Notes: a model not told the origin generated them from the letters alone. Shown: positions 9,059 through 18,905, numbered from the stretch's first letter. The stretch is 64,000 nucleotides of DNA from an uncultured Aquimarina sp. (GCA_947499005.1 CANMML010000016.1:19762-83761); one strand, 5' to 3'. Program-made: numbers and translations.

Positions 9059-9412
9059 ATGCATAAACTAGAAGATTTAAAAATTTGGAAGAAAGCAATG
9101 TTATTAGCTAAAGAAGTTTATCTGGTAATTGCTGAACTTCCAAATGAAGAAAAATACAATTTAATATCTCAAGTGAAGCGTTCAGCTGTTTCAATTCCTT
9201 CAAATATTGCCGAAGGAGCTGGAAGAAATTCTAAGAAAGAGTTCATTCATTTTTTAAGCATTGCTAATGGTTCTTCTTATGAATTACAAACACAATTACA
9301 GCTTTCTGTAGAATTAAACTTAATCAAAAAAGAAAGAATAAACTTATTGATTGATATGATTATTGAAATTCAAAAAATGAATTATGCTTTTCAAAAGAAT
9401 TTGAATAAATAA
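9059..9412 (+). CDS. Four helix bundle (23S rRNA IVS-type) protein, cassette 2
   Basis: 117 aa when started at the ATG at 9059; a TTG three codons earlier would lie inside the flanking repeat and is less likely. It has the same family marks as cassette 1: LEDLKIWKKA near the N-terminus and YNLISQVKRSAVSIPSNIAEG in the middle. It is only moderately similar to the first copy, so this is not a recent tandem duplication. Function is unknown. It is inserted between thiolase and acyl-CoA dehydrogenase genes and framed by its own inverted repeats. Confidence 0.85.
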   Translation: MHKLEDLKIWKKAMLLAKEVYLVIAELPNEEKYNLISQVKRSAVSIPSNIAEGAGRNSKKEFIHFLSIANGSSYELQTQLQLSVELNLIKKERINLLIDMIIEIQKMNYAFQKNLNK

Positions 9413-9447
9413 TCTCAATTCTCATATCTCAGTACTAAAATCTAGAA
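9413..9447 (+). repeat. TCT-led heptad repeats, right flank of cassette 2
   Basis: Five 7-nt units directly after the ORF stop. The first three begin TCTC (for example TCTCAAT, TCTCATA), the fourth is degenerate and the fifth is TCTAGAA. They end 2 nt before the start codon of the acyl-CoA dehydrogenase. Bases 9413-9431 pair with 9030-9048. Confidence 0.7.
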
Positions 9448-9449
9448 TT

Positions 9450-11249
9450 ATGTCAGAAGAAAAAGATATCCTCCGCGGAGGGCAATTTATAGTAAAAGAA
9501 ACATTAGCTGAAAACGTATTTACTCCTGAAGATTTTACGGAGGAACAGTTAATGATGAAAGAAGCAGTTACCGAATTTGTTGACCGTGAAGTATGGCCAC
9601 ACAAAGATCGCTTTGAAAAGAAAGATTATGCTTTCACCGAGGAGGTCATGCGTAAAGCTGGAGAATTAGGTTTCTTAGGAATCGCTGTACCCGAAGAATA
9701 TGACGGACTGGGAATGGGATTTGTTTCTACGATGTTGGTCTGCGATTATATTTCTGGTGCTACAGGATCGTTGGCTACTGCTTTTGGAGCACATACAGGA
9801 ATTGGAACCATGCCAATTACTCTATATGGTACAGAAGAGCAAAAAAAGAAATATGTCCCCAAGTTAGCTACTGGAGAATGGTTTGGTGCTTATTGCTTAA
9901 CCGAACCTGGTGCAGGCTCGGATGCAAATAGTGGGAAAACTAAAGCAGTCTTGAGTGATGATGGAAAATATTATAACATCTCGGGACAAAAAATGTGGAT
10001 TTCCAATGCAGGATTCTGTAGTGTATTTATTGTTTTCGCACGTATTGAAGATGATAAAAATATTACTGGATTTATTGTAGAAAACGATCCTAGTAATGGA
10101 ATTACACTTGGTGAAGAAGAACATAAACTAGGAATCCACGCCTCCTCTACTCGACAAGTGTTTTTTAGTGATACTAAAGTGCCTGTAGAGAATATGCTTT
10201 CCGAACGTGGAAATGGGTTTAAAATAGCTATGAATGCTTTAAATGTTGGGCGAATTAAACTAGCAGCTGCCTGTCTAGACGCACAACGCCGAGTAATTAC
10301 TAGTGCCACTAAATATGCAGCAGAGCGTATTCAATTTAAAACTCCAATTATCAAATTTGGAGCCATTCGTCAAAAGCTAGCAGAAATGGCAACAAATTGT
10401 TATGTTGATGAATCTGCGGCTTACCGTGCAGCAAAAGACATTGAAAATCGTATAGAAATTAGGTTAGCTGAAGGTAGCTCTCACCAAGATGCAGAGCTAA
10501 AAGGAGTTGAAGAGTTTGCTATAGAATGTTCTATCCTAAAAGTTGCTGTTTCTGAAGACACCCAAGATTGTACGGATGAGGGAATCCAAATCTATGGAGG
10601 AATGGGATTCTCGGCTGATACACCAATGGAATCGGCTTGGAGAGATGCCCGTATTTCACGTATCTATGAAGGAACCAATGAAATCAATCGTATGCTTTCT
10701 GTAGGAATGTTAGTAAAGAAAGCCTTTAAAGGGCATGTAGATTTAATGGGACCTGCAATGGCTGTTGCCGATGAACTGACAGGAATTCCATCATTTGATA
10801 CTCCTGATTATTCTGCTCCTCTTTCTCAAGAGAAAGCACTATTGAAAGGAATGAAAAAAGTATTCCTAATGGTAGCTGGTAGTGCTGCTCAGAAATATGG
10901 GACTGAATTAGAAGAACACCAACAATTGTTAATGGCAGCTTCTGATATCTTGATCGAAATTTATATGGCTGAATCTGCTATCTTAAGAACAGAAAAGAAC
11001 ATAGCCCGTACGGGAGTCGAATCTCAAAAAGCTCAAATCGCAATGACAGAACTCTATGTTTTTAATGCTATTGAACATATTACTACGAAAGCTAAAGAAG
11101 GCATTGCTAGTTTTGCTGAAGGAGATGAGCAACGTATGATGTTAATGGGGTTAAAACGATTTACCAAATACCAACAAATGCCAAACATTGTTGGACTGAG
11201 AAATATTATTGCAGATCAAATTGATGCTGAAAACGAGTATTGTTTTTAA
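9450..11249 (+). CDS. Acyl-CoA dehydrogenase, long (FadE/VLCAD-like)
   Basis: 599 aa flavoprotein catalysing the first, alpha-beta dehydrogenation step of beta-oxidation. Seen are the FAD/substrate segments AYCLTEPGAGSDA (147-159) and KMWISNAG (181-188), plus RIYEGTNEINRML around 404-416 where Glu407 is the expected catalytic base. The roughly 170-residue C-terminal extension beyond a standard 380-aa enzyme resembles Bacillus FadE and VLCAD-type dehydrogenases. It is the last gene of the beta-oxidation operon and is followed by a terminator. Confidence 0.92.
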   Translation: MSEEKDILRGGQFIVKETLAENVFTPEDFTEEQLMMKEAVTEFVDREVWPHKDRFEKKDYAFTEEVMRKAGELGFLGIAVPEEYDGLGMGFVSTMLVCDYISGATGSLATAFGAHTGIGTMPITLYGTEEQKKKYVPKLATGEWFGAYCLTEPGAGSDANSGKTKAVLSDDGKYYNISGQKMWISNAGFCSVFIVFARIEDDKNITGFIVENDPSNGITLGEEEHKLGIHASSTRQVFFSDTKVPVENMLSERGNGFKIAMNALNVGRIKLAAACLDAQRRVITSATKYAAERIQFKTPIIKFGAIRQKLAEMATNCYVDESAAYRAAKDIENRIEIRLAEGSSHQDAELKGVEEFAIECSILKVAVSEDTQDCTDEGIQIYGGMGFSADTPMESAWRDARISRIYEGTNEINRMLSVGMLVKKAFKGHVDLMGPAMAVADELTGIPSFDTPDYSAPLSQEKALLKGMKKVFLMVAGSAAQKYGTELEEHQQLLMAASDILIEIYMAESAILRTEKNIARTGVESQKAQIAMTELYVFNAIEHITTKAKEGIASFAEGDEQRMMLMGLKRFTKYQQMPNIVGLRNIIADQIDAENEYCF

Positions 11250-11300
11250 CAAAAAACAGCTTTAACTAAGGAAAAGAGTATTTATTTTAGTTTAGATAAT

Positions 11301-11336
11301 TGGATGAATTCATTATGAGTTCATCCTTTTTTTTTT
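11301..11336 (+). terminator. Terminator of the beta-oxidation operon
   Basis: The 7-bp arms GGATGAA (11302-11308) and TTCATCC (11320-11326) form a hairpin followed immediately by ten T residues, about 50 nt after the acyl-CoA dehydrogenase stop. The remaining intergenic sequence up to 11491 shows no other gene. Confidence 0.8.
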
Positions 11337-11491
11337 GATTGGTTAAGACTACTCTTAAGTTTTGTTAAGGTTATTTTCGTTATTTACATGAATGGATCAA
11401 TAAAATAATATAGTATATAGATGATCTCTTTTCTATTCAAATAAGAATATTTATTGGTAATATTGCGATAAACTAACCGTTTCATTTTTTC

Positions 11492-14400
11492 ATGAAAAAA
11501 TCAATCGTATTTCATCTAGCTTCTTTGCTATTTTGTTTTAATTCTACTTTTTGGGCACAAGAAAAACTAGTATATACTTCTTCTACAAAAATTCTAGAAG
11601 AAGTTAAAAACACAAAAGATTCCGATAAGATTATAGAACTACTAAATAAAGTAAATGTCAATGATTCACTTTATAGTGATATAATGGTTTCTCAATCTTA
11701 TTACCTACTTCAACAAAAGAAATATGATGAAGCCCTTAAGGCTATTGACCAAGGATTAGAAAAAAATGATCTAGAATCTAGACGCTCATTATTTCTAAAC
11801 AAAGGCGTTTGTTTAATGGATCAACAAAAATATGAACAAGCTATTGAAAACATTAATACGGCACTAAAAGAATATCCAAAAAACAACTTGTTTTATTTCA
11901 ATAGAGGAATTACTTACTACAACATGAAAGAATTCCAAAAGGCTTATTTAGATTTTAAAAAGTCTATTTTATTAAATCCTTATCATGCTAAAAGCCATTA
12001 TTACATTGCTAATATTTGTTTTCAAGAACAAAAGCTTGCTCAAGCTCTTATGGCATATGATATGTATTTAATATTAAATCCTGATGGTAAGGGTTCTTTT
12101 GAAGTGTTACAATCTACAAATCAGCTTTTTTCTAGAAAACCAGAAAACAAAAGTACTGGACTTCAATTATCAACTGATGACACTGTTTTTTCTACGCTAG
12201 ATCAATTTATTGGAAATGTAATTGCTCTAAATAAAGACTACAAAGTAGATCATAAAATCGATATTGCTTTAACAAAGCAAAACCATTTATTGTTCAGTCA
12301 GCTTGATACTCTAGAGGAAAAAGATGGCTTTTGGAGTAAAAAATATATTCCTTTCTTTAAATGGATTCAACAAAATAACAAATTCGATGATTTCATTTAT
12401 ACAATTTGTTATTCTATAGAAAATGAAAAATTTAAAAAGATAATCGCAAAACAAATTAACCCTGTCACACAATTCGTTGCTGACTCGTGGGGTGAATGGG
12501 AACAAATCGTTGGGCGAAATAATATCGAAACATACCGAGGAGAAGAAAAAGAAGTCCACTATATCTATGAGAACCGAAAATTAAATGCCATTGGAGTACA
12601 AAAAGATGAAGCGTTTGTTGGTATTTGGGAAATATATGATGATGAAGGAAAACTAAAAGGTGAAGGCACATTTAATGATCTAGGTGAGGAAACAGGACTT
12701 TGGAAATGGTATACACAAAAAGGAACTATAGATTCTTCCGAGACATATGAAAAAGGGAAGTTAAATGGTCCGTACAATGTATATTTCCCAAATGAACAAC
12801 TTAGTTATACCTACCCTTATTTAGATGAAAAAGCTGATGGAACTTACATTAGTTACAATAAATTTGGGAAGGTTATAGAAGAGAAAACCTTTAAAGACGA
12901 CCTTTTAGAAGGGAAATATACTTCTTACTTTCATACAGGGAAAAGCGAACTAAATACTACTGCTACCTATAAAGAAGGTAAACTTCAAGGAGAAGTAATT
13001 AACTATCATGAAAATGGAAAAGTTTACAACCTTTCTCATTATAAAGATGATTTACTGAATGGTTCTTATGAATTATTTTACGCTAATGGTCAGCATCAGG
13101 AAAAGGCGACTTATAAAAACGGAATGCTTGAAGGAACTTATGAATCCTTTCATTTTAATGGAACTACTGATGAAAAAGGTGCTTTTTCAAACAACAATTA
13201 TCATGGTAATTGGAAGCTGTATCACGCCGATGGAACGCTGTATAAAGACATCAATTACAATGAAGGAAATCTTGAAGGTTCTTATAAAGAATATGACTTA
13301 AACGGAACGCTATTCTATGATTTTACTTACAAAAACGGATTGTTGATTGCTTGCACCTATTTCAATCAAGATGGTACTATTAAAAAATCATTTAAAAAGA
13401 AAAGTAAGAATTTAGAATACGAAGGTTTCACTCCTACTGGCATGTTAACGGCCAAAGGAAACTATAACATCAAGGGAGGTAAAACTGGAAAATGGGAATT
13501 TTATAGTTATGGTGCCTTAACTTCTAAAGGCACTTATGAAGATGGTAAGATTAACGGTCTTTATCAATCATTCTATAACAACGGGGCTATATTAAATGAA
13601 AAGAATTTTAACAATGGTGTTATCGAAGGTTATTTCGCCAGCTATTATGAAAATGGAGGCATTGAACAACAAGGCTATTACGAAAACGGAAAGGCGATTG
13701 GGCCATGGGAAACGTACTTTATAGATGGCAATCTTGCTTATGAAAATTTTTATCATAAAGACAAAAAACATGGTATTCAAAAAGAATATGCTCCAGACGG
13801 AACATTGTATTTAGAATCTAAATATAGTTTTGATACTTTAGAATCTGAGACCTATTATGATTCAACAGGAAAAGTAATTGAGGTAATTGATTATACAGTT
13901 ACAGCACCTGAATTCAAAAGAGAATATCATTATCCCAATGGTGAAATTTATGCAACGTTTGATATTGTTGGAGGGGTAAAACACGGAAATCTAATTCGCT
14001 ATAATTTATCTGGTAAGGTTATTGAAAAAGGAAATTACTTGTGTGATAAAAAATATGGAACATGGACTACTTACTTCGATAATGGCCAGATTAAGTCTGA
14101 AGGAAGCTACATCGATGATCAATCAAATGGTACTTGGAAATTTTATTTTGAAAATGGCAATCTTCGAGAAACTACAGTTTATCTATTTGGAAAAAAGAAT
14201 GGCCTGAATATTGAGTATAATGAAAATGGTAAAAAAGTAAAGCAAACCAATTACAAAAAAGATACACAGCATGGTAAACGATTTTTTTATGATGGTTTAG
14301 GAGAGCTTCAATTAGTTCGCTTTTATAACGAAGGGAAGATGTATGGTTATAGTTTCAATGATAGCAGTGGTAATTTGAAACCTATGATCCCTATTAAAAA

Positions 14401-14785
14401 TGGTACTGCAATAGTAGAAGCCTACTTTACTAATGGAAAAAAATCAGCAGAAATGGAGTTTAAAAACGGATATTTTGAAAATAATTATACATTATACCAC
14501 TCTAATGGTAATTTAGCAAAACAGTTTTCGAACAAAGCCAGTGAAGTACATGGCGTATATAAAGAATATGCTGTTGATGGCAGCTTATTAGAAGAACATA
14601 ATTATAATTATGGCTACTTGGATGGTATGTCTAAGTACTATTATTCTAATGGAAAATTACGACATGAAAAACACTATTTGAAAGGGCAGCTACACGGAAA
14701 AGAAACATCGTACAGTGAATCTGGACAACTACTTTTCGAAAAAATCTTTTTTAATAATGTATTAGAAAAACATAAAACATTTTAG
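11492..14785 (+). CDS. Secreted TPR and MORN-repeat (YwqK-like) protein
   Basis: 1097 aa. Residues 1-22 are a signal peptide ending in an alanine-glutamine cleavage site. Residues about 55-200 are tetratricopeptide repeats (for example YEQAIENINTALKEYPKN). From about 355 to the C-terminus there are roughly thirty 22-24-residue MORN-type repeats of the form G-x-W/Y-x-x-Y-x-x-x-G-x-L/I, as in NGTWKFYFENGNLRETTVY. This MORN_2 type is also labelled 'toxin-antitoxin system YwqK family antitoxin' by pipelines, but nothing here suggests a toxin. No lipobox or sorting domain is apparent. It is followed after 5 nt by two DUF3857 genes and probably acts with them in the envelope; the role is unknown. 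Confidence 0.85.
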   Translation: MKKSIVFHLASLLFCFNSTFWAQEKLVYTSSTKILEEVKNTKDSDKIIELLNKVNVNDSLYSDIMVSQSYYLLQQKKYDEALKAIDQGLEKNDLESRRSLFLNKGVCLMDQQKYEQAIENINTALKEYPKNNLFYFNRGITYYNMKEFQKAYLDFKKSILLNPYHAKSHYYIANICFQEQKLAQALMAYDMYLILNPDGKGSFEVLQSTNQLFSRKPENKSTGLQLSTDDTVFSTLDQFIGNVIALNKDYKVDHKIDIALTKQNHLLFSQLDTLEEKDGFWSKKYIPFFKWIQQNNKFDDFIYTICYSIENEKFKKIIAKQINPVTQFVADSWGEWEQIVGRNNIETYRGEEKEVHYIYENRKLNAIGVQKDEAFVGIWEIYDDEGKLKGEGTFNDLGEETGLWKWYTQKGTIDSSETYEKGKLNGPYNVYFPNEQLSYTYPYLDEKADGTYISYNKFGKVIEEKTFKDDLLEGKYTSYFHTGKSELNTTATYKEGKLQGEVINYHENGKVYNLSHYKDDLLNGSYELFYANGQHQEKATYKNGMLEGTYESFHFNGTTDEKGAFSNNNYHGNWKLYHADGTLYKDINYNEGNLEGSYKEYDLNGTLFYDFTYKNGLLIACTYFNQDGTIKKSFKKKSKNLEYEGFTPTGMLTAKGNYNIKGGKTGKWEFYSYGALTSKGTYEDGKINGLYQSFYNNGAILNEKNFNNGVIEGYFASYYENGGIEQQGYYENGKAIGPWETYFIDGNLAYENFYHKDKKHGIQKEYAPDGTLYLESKYSFDTLESETYYDSTGKVIEVIDYTVTAPEFKREYHYPNGEIYATFDIVGGVKHGNLIRYNLSGKVIEKGNYLCDKKYGTWTTYFDNGQIKSEGSYIDDQSNGTWKFYFENGNLRETTVYLFGKKNGLNIEYNENGKKVKQTNYKKDTQHGKRFFYDGLGELQLVRFYNEGKMYGYSFNDSSGNLKPMIPIKNGTAIVEAYFTNGKKSAEMEFKNGYFENNYTLYHSNGNLAKQFSNKASEVHGVYKEYAVDGSLLEEHNYNYGYLDGMSKYYYSNGKLRHEKHYLKGQLHGKETSYSESGQLLFEKIFFNNVLEKHKTF

Positions 14786-14790
14786 CATAA

Positions 14791-16722
14791 ATGATCAAAC
14801 ATTTTATATTAGTCTTTTTATTTTTCACTTTTGCAACTGGGGTATCTCAAGAATATTCTAAACTATATCAAATCTACAAAGCCAAGTATCCTGATGCTAG
14901 GCAAGTGACTTTAGACAACAGAACAGAAGTTTCTATTAGCATTGTAGATGGAGAACTTGAAATTTATCAAGAGATTTTCGAAGATATTTTGTTGTTAACT
15001 AGCCCATCTAGTTATAATGTTAAGGAATCGGTATCTACTTCTTCATTTTATGAACTAGGAGAAATTGAAGCTACTACGCTAGTCTATCGTAATGGAAAGT
15101 ATCGATCTATAAAAGTGGAAGAATTTACAGAAAAAAACAATTTGGGAGGTAGTTTTTATGATGACACAAAATTACTATCATTCAAATATCCTAGCCTTGC
15201 AGAAGGAGCTAGAAAGACACTTCGCTACAGAGAAAAAATAAAGAACCCTCGCTTTTTAAATGCTGTATTATTTGCGTCTAATCACCCTATTGAAAACATT
15301 GAGTATACGTTAAAGGTTGATAAAGAAGTAGATTTAGAATTTAAAAAATACAACCTAGAAAATGTTAACATAGAGCAACAGGAAAAAAAGTCGAAAGGCA
15401 GCACGCTTTATACTTGGAAAGCTAATGCTATTGAGGGTCTAAAGCTAGAAGCTTCAGCACCTAATATTAGATATTTCATTCCTCATATCATTCCTATTAT
15501 AGCTTCTTATACCATCAATGATAAAGAGGTCATATTAACTAAATCTCCTAACGATTTATATGATTGGTATTATTCATTAGTAAAAGACATCAACCAAGAA
15601 GCTCCAAGCAAAGAAATGGTCGATTTGGTTACTGAAATTACCAAAGGAAAAAACACCGATCTTGAAAAAGTAAAAGCTATTTACTATTGGGTTCAAGAAA
15701 ACATCAAATACATTGCGTTCGAATATGCACTAGGAGGCTTTATCCCTCGGGAAGCTAATAATATTTTCACAAAAAAATATGGAGACTGTAAAGACAACTC
15801 TAGTATTCTATTTGAAATGTTGAAAATTGAAGGACTCGAAGGTAACCTTACATGGATTGGAACTCGAGATGTTCCTTATAGCTATCACGAACTCCCTACT
15901 CCTGCTGTAGATAATCATATGATTTTATCCTATACAGAAGGTGATAAAACGTACTACTTAGATGCTACTGGCAGATATTTACCTATAGAACTCCCTTCTG
16001 CATTTATTCAAGGAAAAGAAGCTTTGGTTGGAAAAGGAGAAGGAAATTTTGACATTAAAAAAGTACCTGTAGTTTCGGAAGATAAAAACAGTGTTGTAGA
16101 AGCAATTACATTAAAACTAAACAATCTATTAAACCTTGAAGGAAACGGTACTTTAACATTATCTGGATATCCAAAAATCGATGCCTTTTTTAACCTCGAA
16201 CGTATAAAAACAAACGAACAACATACTGATTTTTATAAGAACAGTTTACAAAAGGGAAATAACAATTTCATTATAGAAGATTTCGAAGAAATCAATAAGT
16301 ACAGTTACGAAAAGCCATTTATAGTTAATTATAAGTTCGAGATCAATAACTATGTTCAACATTTTGAAGATGAAGTTTATATCAATCTAAATTTGAATAC
16401 AGACCTGTTAAACTTAAAATCACAGTCAGAGCGTACTTATGATAGAGAGTTTGAGTATAAAACATCTTTAAAATACATAAACACACTTGAAATTCCTGAA
16501 AATTTACTTGTAGATTATGTGCCTGAAAATGTCTCTTTTTCAGACCCATTATTAGACTGTAATATAACCTATATTAAGAAAGAAAATACCTTGATTTATA
16601 CATTGGAAATATTTCAGAAATTTATATTGATCACTCCCGAACAACAAAAAACTTTAGATCAATTATTAACCAAACTTCAGCAACAATTCAAAGAAGTAAT
16701 CGTATTAAAACAGAACCAGTAG
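14791..16722 (+). CDS. DUF3857 and transglutaminase-like domain protein
   Basis: 643 aa with a signal peptide (1-19, ending GVSQ). The N-terminal half (about 40-240) is a DUF3857-type beta domain. It is followed by a transglutaminase/protease-like core at about 290-400 with the complete triad: Cys333 in KYGDCKDNS, His376 in VDNHM and Asp391 in YYLDATG. The C-terminal part is beta-rich. Such proteins are common in the Bacteroidota periplasm; substrates are unknown. It starts 5 nt after the MORN protein and is followed by a shorter paralogue. Confidence 0.85.
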   Translation: MIKHFILVFLFFTFATGVSQEYSKLYQIYKAKYPDARQVTLDNRTEVSISIVDGELEIYQEIFEDILLLTSPSSYNVKESVSTSSFYELGEIEATTLVYRNGKYRSIKVEEFTEKNNLGGSFYDDTKLLSFKYPSLAEGARKTLRYREKIKNPRFLNAVLFASNHPIENIEYTLKVDKEVDLEFKKYNLENVNIEQQEKKSKGSTLYTWKANAIEGLKLEASAPNIRYFIPHIIPIIASYTINDKEVILTKSPNDLYDWYYSLVKDINQEAPSKEMVDLVTEITKGKNTDLEKVKAIYYWVQENIKYIAFEYALGGFIPREANNIFTKKYGDCKDNSSILFEMLKIEGLEGNLTWIGTRDVPYSYHELPTPAVDNHMILSYTEGDKTYYLDATGRYLPIELPSAFIQGKEALVGKGEGNFDIKKVPVVSEDKNSVVEAITLKLNNLLNLEGNGTLTLSGYPKIDAFFNLERIKTNEQHTDFYKNSLQKGNNNFIIEDFEEINKYSYEKPFIVNYKFEINNYVQHFEDEVYINLNLNTDLLNLKSQSERTYDREFEYKTSLKYINTLEIPENLLVDYVPENVSFSDPLLDCNITYIKKENTLIYTLEIFQKFILITPEQQKTLDQLLTKLQQQFKEVIVLKQNQ

Positions 16723-16730
16723 TTTAAAAA

Positions 16731-18707
16731 ATGAAGATGAAATATTTTACACTTATAGCTTTATTTTACAGTATTCTTTTATCAGCCCAAGACAAAACTG
16801 GCTATGAAAACTATACTTGGGATGAAAAAAGCATTGAAAATTTCGACATTTCTAAACATCAAGATGAGGAAGTCGTAACTATTAAAGAAAAAAAATTACA
16901 TGAATTTGTTGTTCTCAATCAGACCAATTTTATTGAATATAAGTTAATTCATAACATACTTTGGGTAAACTCGAACGATAAAATAGAAGATTATAATAAA
17001 GTCTATTTACCTATCTACTCTAACAGTCAATTAATTTCTAGCAAAGCACGTGTAATTACAGCTGCTAAAAAAATAATCGAACTAGATGCTTCTAAAATAT
17101 TAGACGCAAAGGACGAAGAAACACAAGTTACTTATAAGTATTTTGCTTTAGAGGGTGTTGAAAAAGGAGCAATCATCGAATATTTTTATATCACTCAAAA
17201 TGCACCTAAGTACACTGGAAATCGAATAACACTGCAAGCAGACTACAATAAATACAATGTAGATTTTGAATTAGTTGCTCCAGCCAATTTAGAATTCAAA
17301 TTCAAGTCATATAACGAATTACCTGAAATAAAAAAAGACACTTCCATTACAGACAAAAATCATTGGAAACTTCATTTAGATAAACTAGAAGCTTTAGAAC
17401 CTGAAGATAAGGCTCCATATGCTACCTTATTAAAGCAGTTAGTATATAAATTACACAAAAATGTAGACAACCCTACTGTAAGCTTTTTTGACTATGGAAA
17501 ATTCAGCCAAAATTCATATAAGAATATCTATAAAGAATTAGACAAAACTTCAACAAAGGCAATTAAAGCATACTTAGGAACATTGAATATTAAATCTTCT
17601 TTATCTAGTCTTGAAAAACTTAGAATTGTAGAAGCTGATTTAAAAACCACATTTTATGTAACTCCACAAAGTGCTTCTGAAACTGAAAACATTGAGTCTA
17701 TACTTAAAAATAAAATCAGTAGTGAATTCGGAATGATTAAATTATATGCTGGACTAATGGAATATTTAGATATTAAAAACCAATTGGTATTTACTTGTAA
17801 CAGATCCCAGCAAAAGTTTGATCCAGAATTTGAAGCTTATAATTTTATTAATGAATACTTATATTATTTAGTTGACGAAAAAAGCTATTTGGATCCCCTA
17901 GATGTCTCTTCCAGACTTGGATTTCCTAATGGGTATCTTACGGATAATTATGGGTTGTTTGTAGAACCTTTAAAGTTTGGTGATTTCACAACAGGAAACG
18001 CCAAAATAAAATATATTGAACCTGTAAATTATAAAAAATCAACCGATAGTCTTTTTGTCAATATTTCTGTGGATGCTAATGATCTTAATACCGTAGATCT
18101 TGATTTCAAACAGAGTTTCACAGGATATAAAGCGATTTATATACAGCCTTACGTACATTTATCTCCAGCAGATACTAAAGAAGAATTGTTGAAAAACATT
18201 ATCACTCAATACTACCCTAATGCTTCCATAGAGAATGCCGTTTTTGAAAACGGAGAAAAAAGTGATTTTGGAAACCTCCCCCTAATTGTAAAAGCGGATA
18301 TCAAATCTGATAGCTATATCAATAAAGCTGGGAGAAAGTATTTATTTAAAATAGGAGAATTAATTGGCCCTCAAATTGAAATGTATCAAGACAAAAAAAG
18401 AACTTTAGATACAGAAGATCGCCATAAAAAATTCTATTACAGAGAACTTCGTTTTGATATTCCAGAAGAATACAATGTAAAAAACTTAGAGTCACTAGTC
18501 TTAGATGAATCTTACCAAGATGATACTGGAAAAACCTTATTTCTTTTCAAATCGAATTATGAAATAAAAGACAATACATTAATCGTATTTATTGATGAAT
18601 ATTACAATCAAAATATTATTGCTCCAAGTCTCTACGAAAACTATAGAAAAGTAATCAATAGTGCTGCCGATTTTAATAAAGCAACAATAATTTTAGAGAA
18701 AAAATAA
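16731..18707 (+). CDS. DUF3857-type protein without transglutaminase triad
   Basis: 658 aa with a signal peptide (about 1-19, ending LLSAQ). It is collinear with the preceding protein, but the transglutaminase core is degenerate. The segment corresponding to KYGDCKDNS reads KISSEFGMIK, so the nucleophilic cysteine and its glycine are lost, and only the YLDPLD aspartate remains. It is likely an inactive partner of the active paralogue, which lies 8 nt upstream in the same transcription unit. Function is unknown. Confidence 0.75.
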   Translation: MKMKYFTLIALFYSILLSAQDKTGYENYTWDEKSIENFDISKHQDEEVVTIKEKKLHEFVVLNQTNFIEYKLIHNILWVNSNDKIEDYNKVYLPIYSNSQLISSKARVITAAKKIIELDASKILDAKDEETQVTYKYFALEGVEKGAIIEYFYITQNAPKYTGNRITLQADYNKYNVDFELVAPANLEFKFKSYNELPEIKKDTSITDKNHWKLHLDKLEALEPEDKAPYATLLKQLVYKLHKNVDNPTVSFFDYGKFSQNSYKNIYKELDKTSTKAIKAYLGTLNIKSSLSSLEKLRIVEADLKTTFYVTPQSASETENIESILKNKISSEFGMIKLYAGLMEYLDIKNQLVFTCNRSQQKFDPEFEAYNFINEYLYYLVDEKSYLDPLDVSSRLGFPNGYLTDNYGLFVEPLKFGDFTTGNAKIKYIEPVNYKKSTDSLFVNISVDANDLNTVDLDFKQSFTGYKAIYIQPYVHLSPADTKEELLKNIITQYYPNASIENAVFENGEKSDFGNLPLIVKADIKSDSYINKAGRKYLFKIGELIGPQIEMYQDKKRTLDTEDRHKKFYYRELRFDIPEEYNVKNLESLVLDESYQDDTGKTLFLFKSNYEIKDNTLIVFIDEYYNQNIIAPSLYENYRKVINSAADFNKATIILEKK

Positions 18708-18817
18708 TCAACTACTTCTATACAAGCATATAGGATATAGGTTTTAAAATTGCTGTCATTAAATTTAGAGACAGTACTATTATATTTCTATTCGAACCCT
18801 ATCCAATTTGATCTAAT

Positions 18818-18860
18818 ATGGGATAAAAGAGTTTTTCTTACAAAAGCTCTTTTATCCCAT
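18818..18860. repeat. Perfect 14-bp inverted repeat hairpin
   Basis: Arms at 18818-18831 and 18847-18860 are exact complements. Allowing one G-T wobble, the pairing continues inward to a 19-bp stem with a 5-nt loop. There is no T-run on either side, so it may be a factor-independent terminator remnant, a processing hairpin, or a repeat unit. The rest of 18708-18999 contains only a promoter candidate for the agarase gene. Confidence 0.6.
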
Positions 18861-18897
18861 AAAATAGCACATTAACTGTTTTTAGCTTTAAAATTAG

Positions 18898-18905
18898 TAT
18901 TTTTG
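18898..18905 (+). promoter_or_regulatory. Candidate -7 element for the agarase gene
   Basis: TATTTTTG fits the Bacteroidota sigma-A consensus TAnnTTTG and lies 94 nt before the agarase start codon. A good -33 TTG is not evident. The long leader would leave room for post-transcriptional control. Confidence 0.4.

Noticed and set aside
7435..9412. The two four-helix-bundle ORFs as part of a diversity-generating retroelement
   Set aside because: Although Avd has this fold, there is no reverse transcriptase, template repeat or variable repeat in the window.
9971..10309. 112-codon open frame antisense to the acyl-CoA dehydrogenase
   Set aside because: Shadow of a conserved enzyme gene.
11492..14785. 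MORN protein as a toxin-antitoxin antitoxin, as the YwqK label would imply
   Set aside because: It is a 1097-aa exported protein in a DUF3857 operon with no toxin gene nearby.
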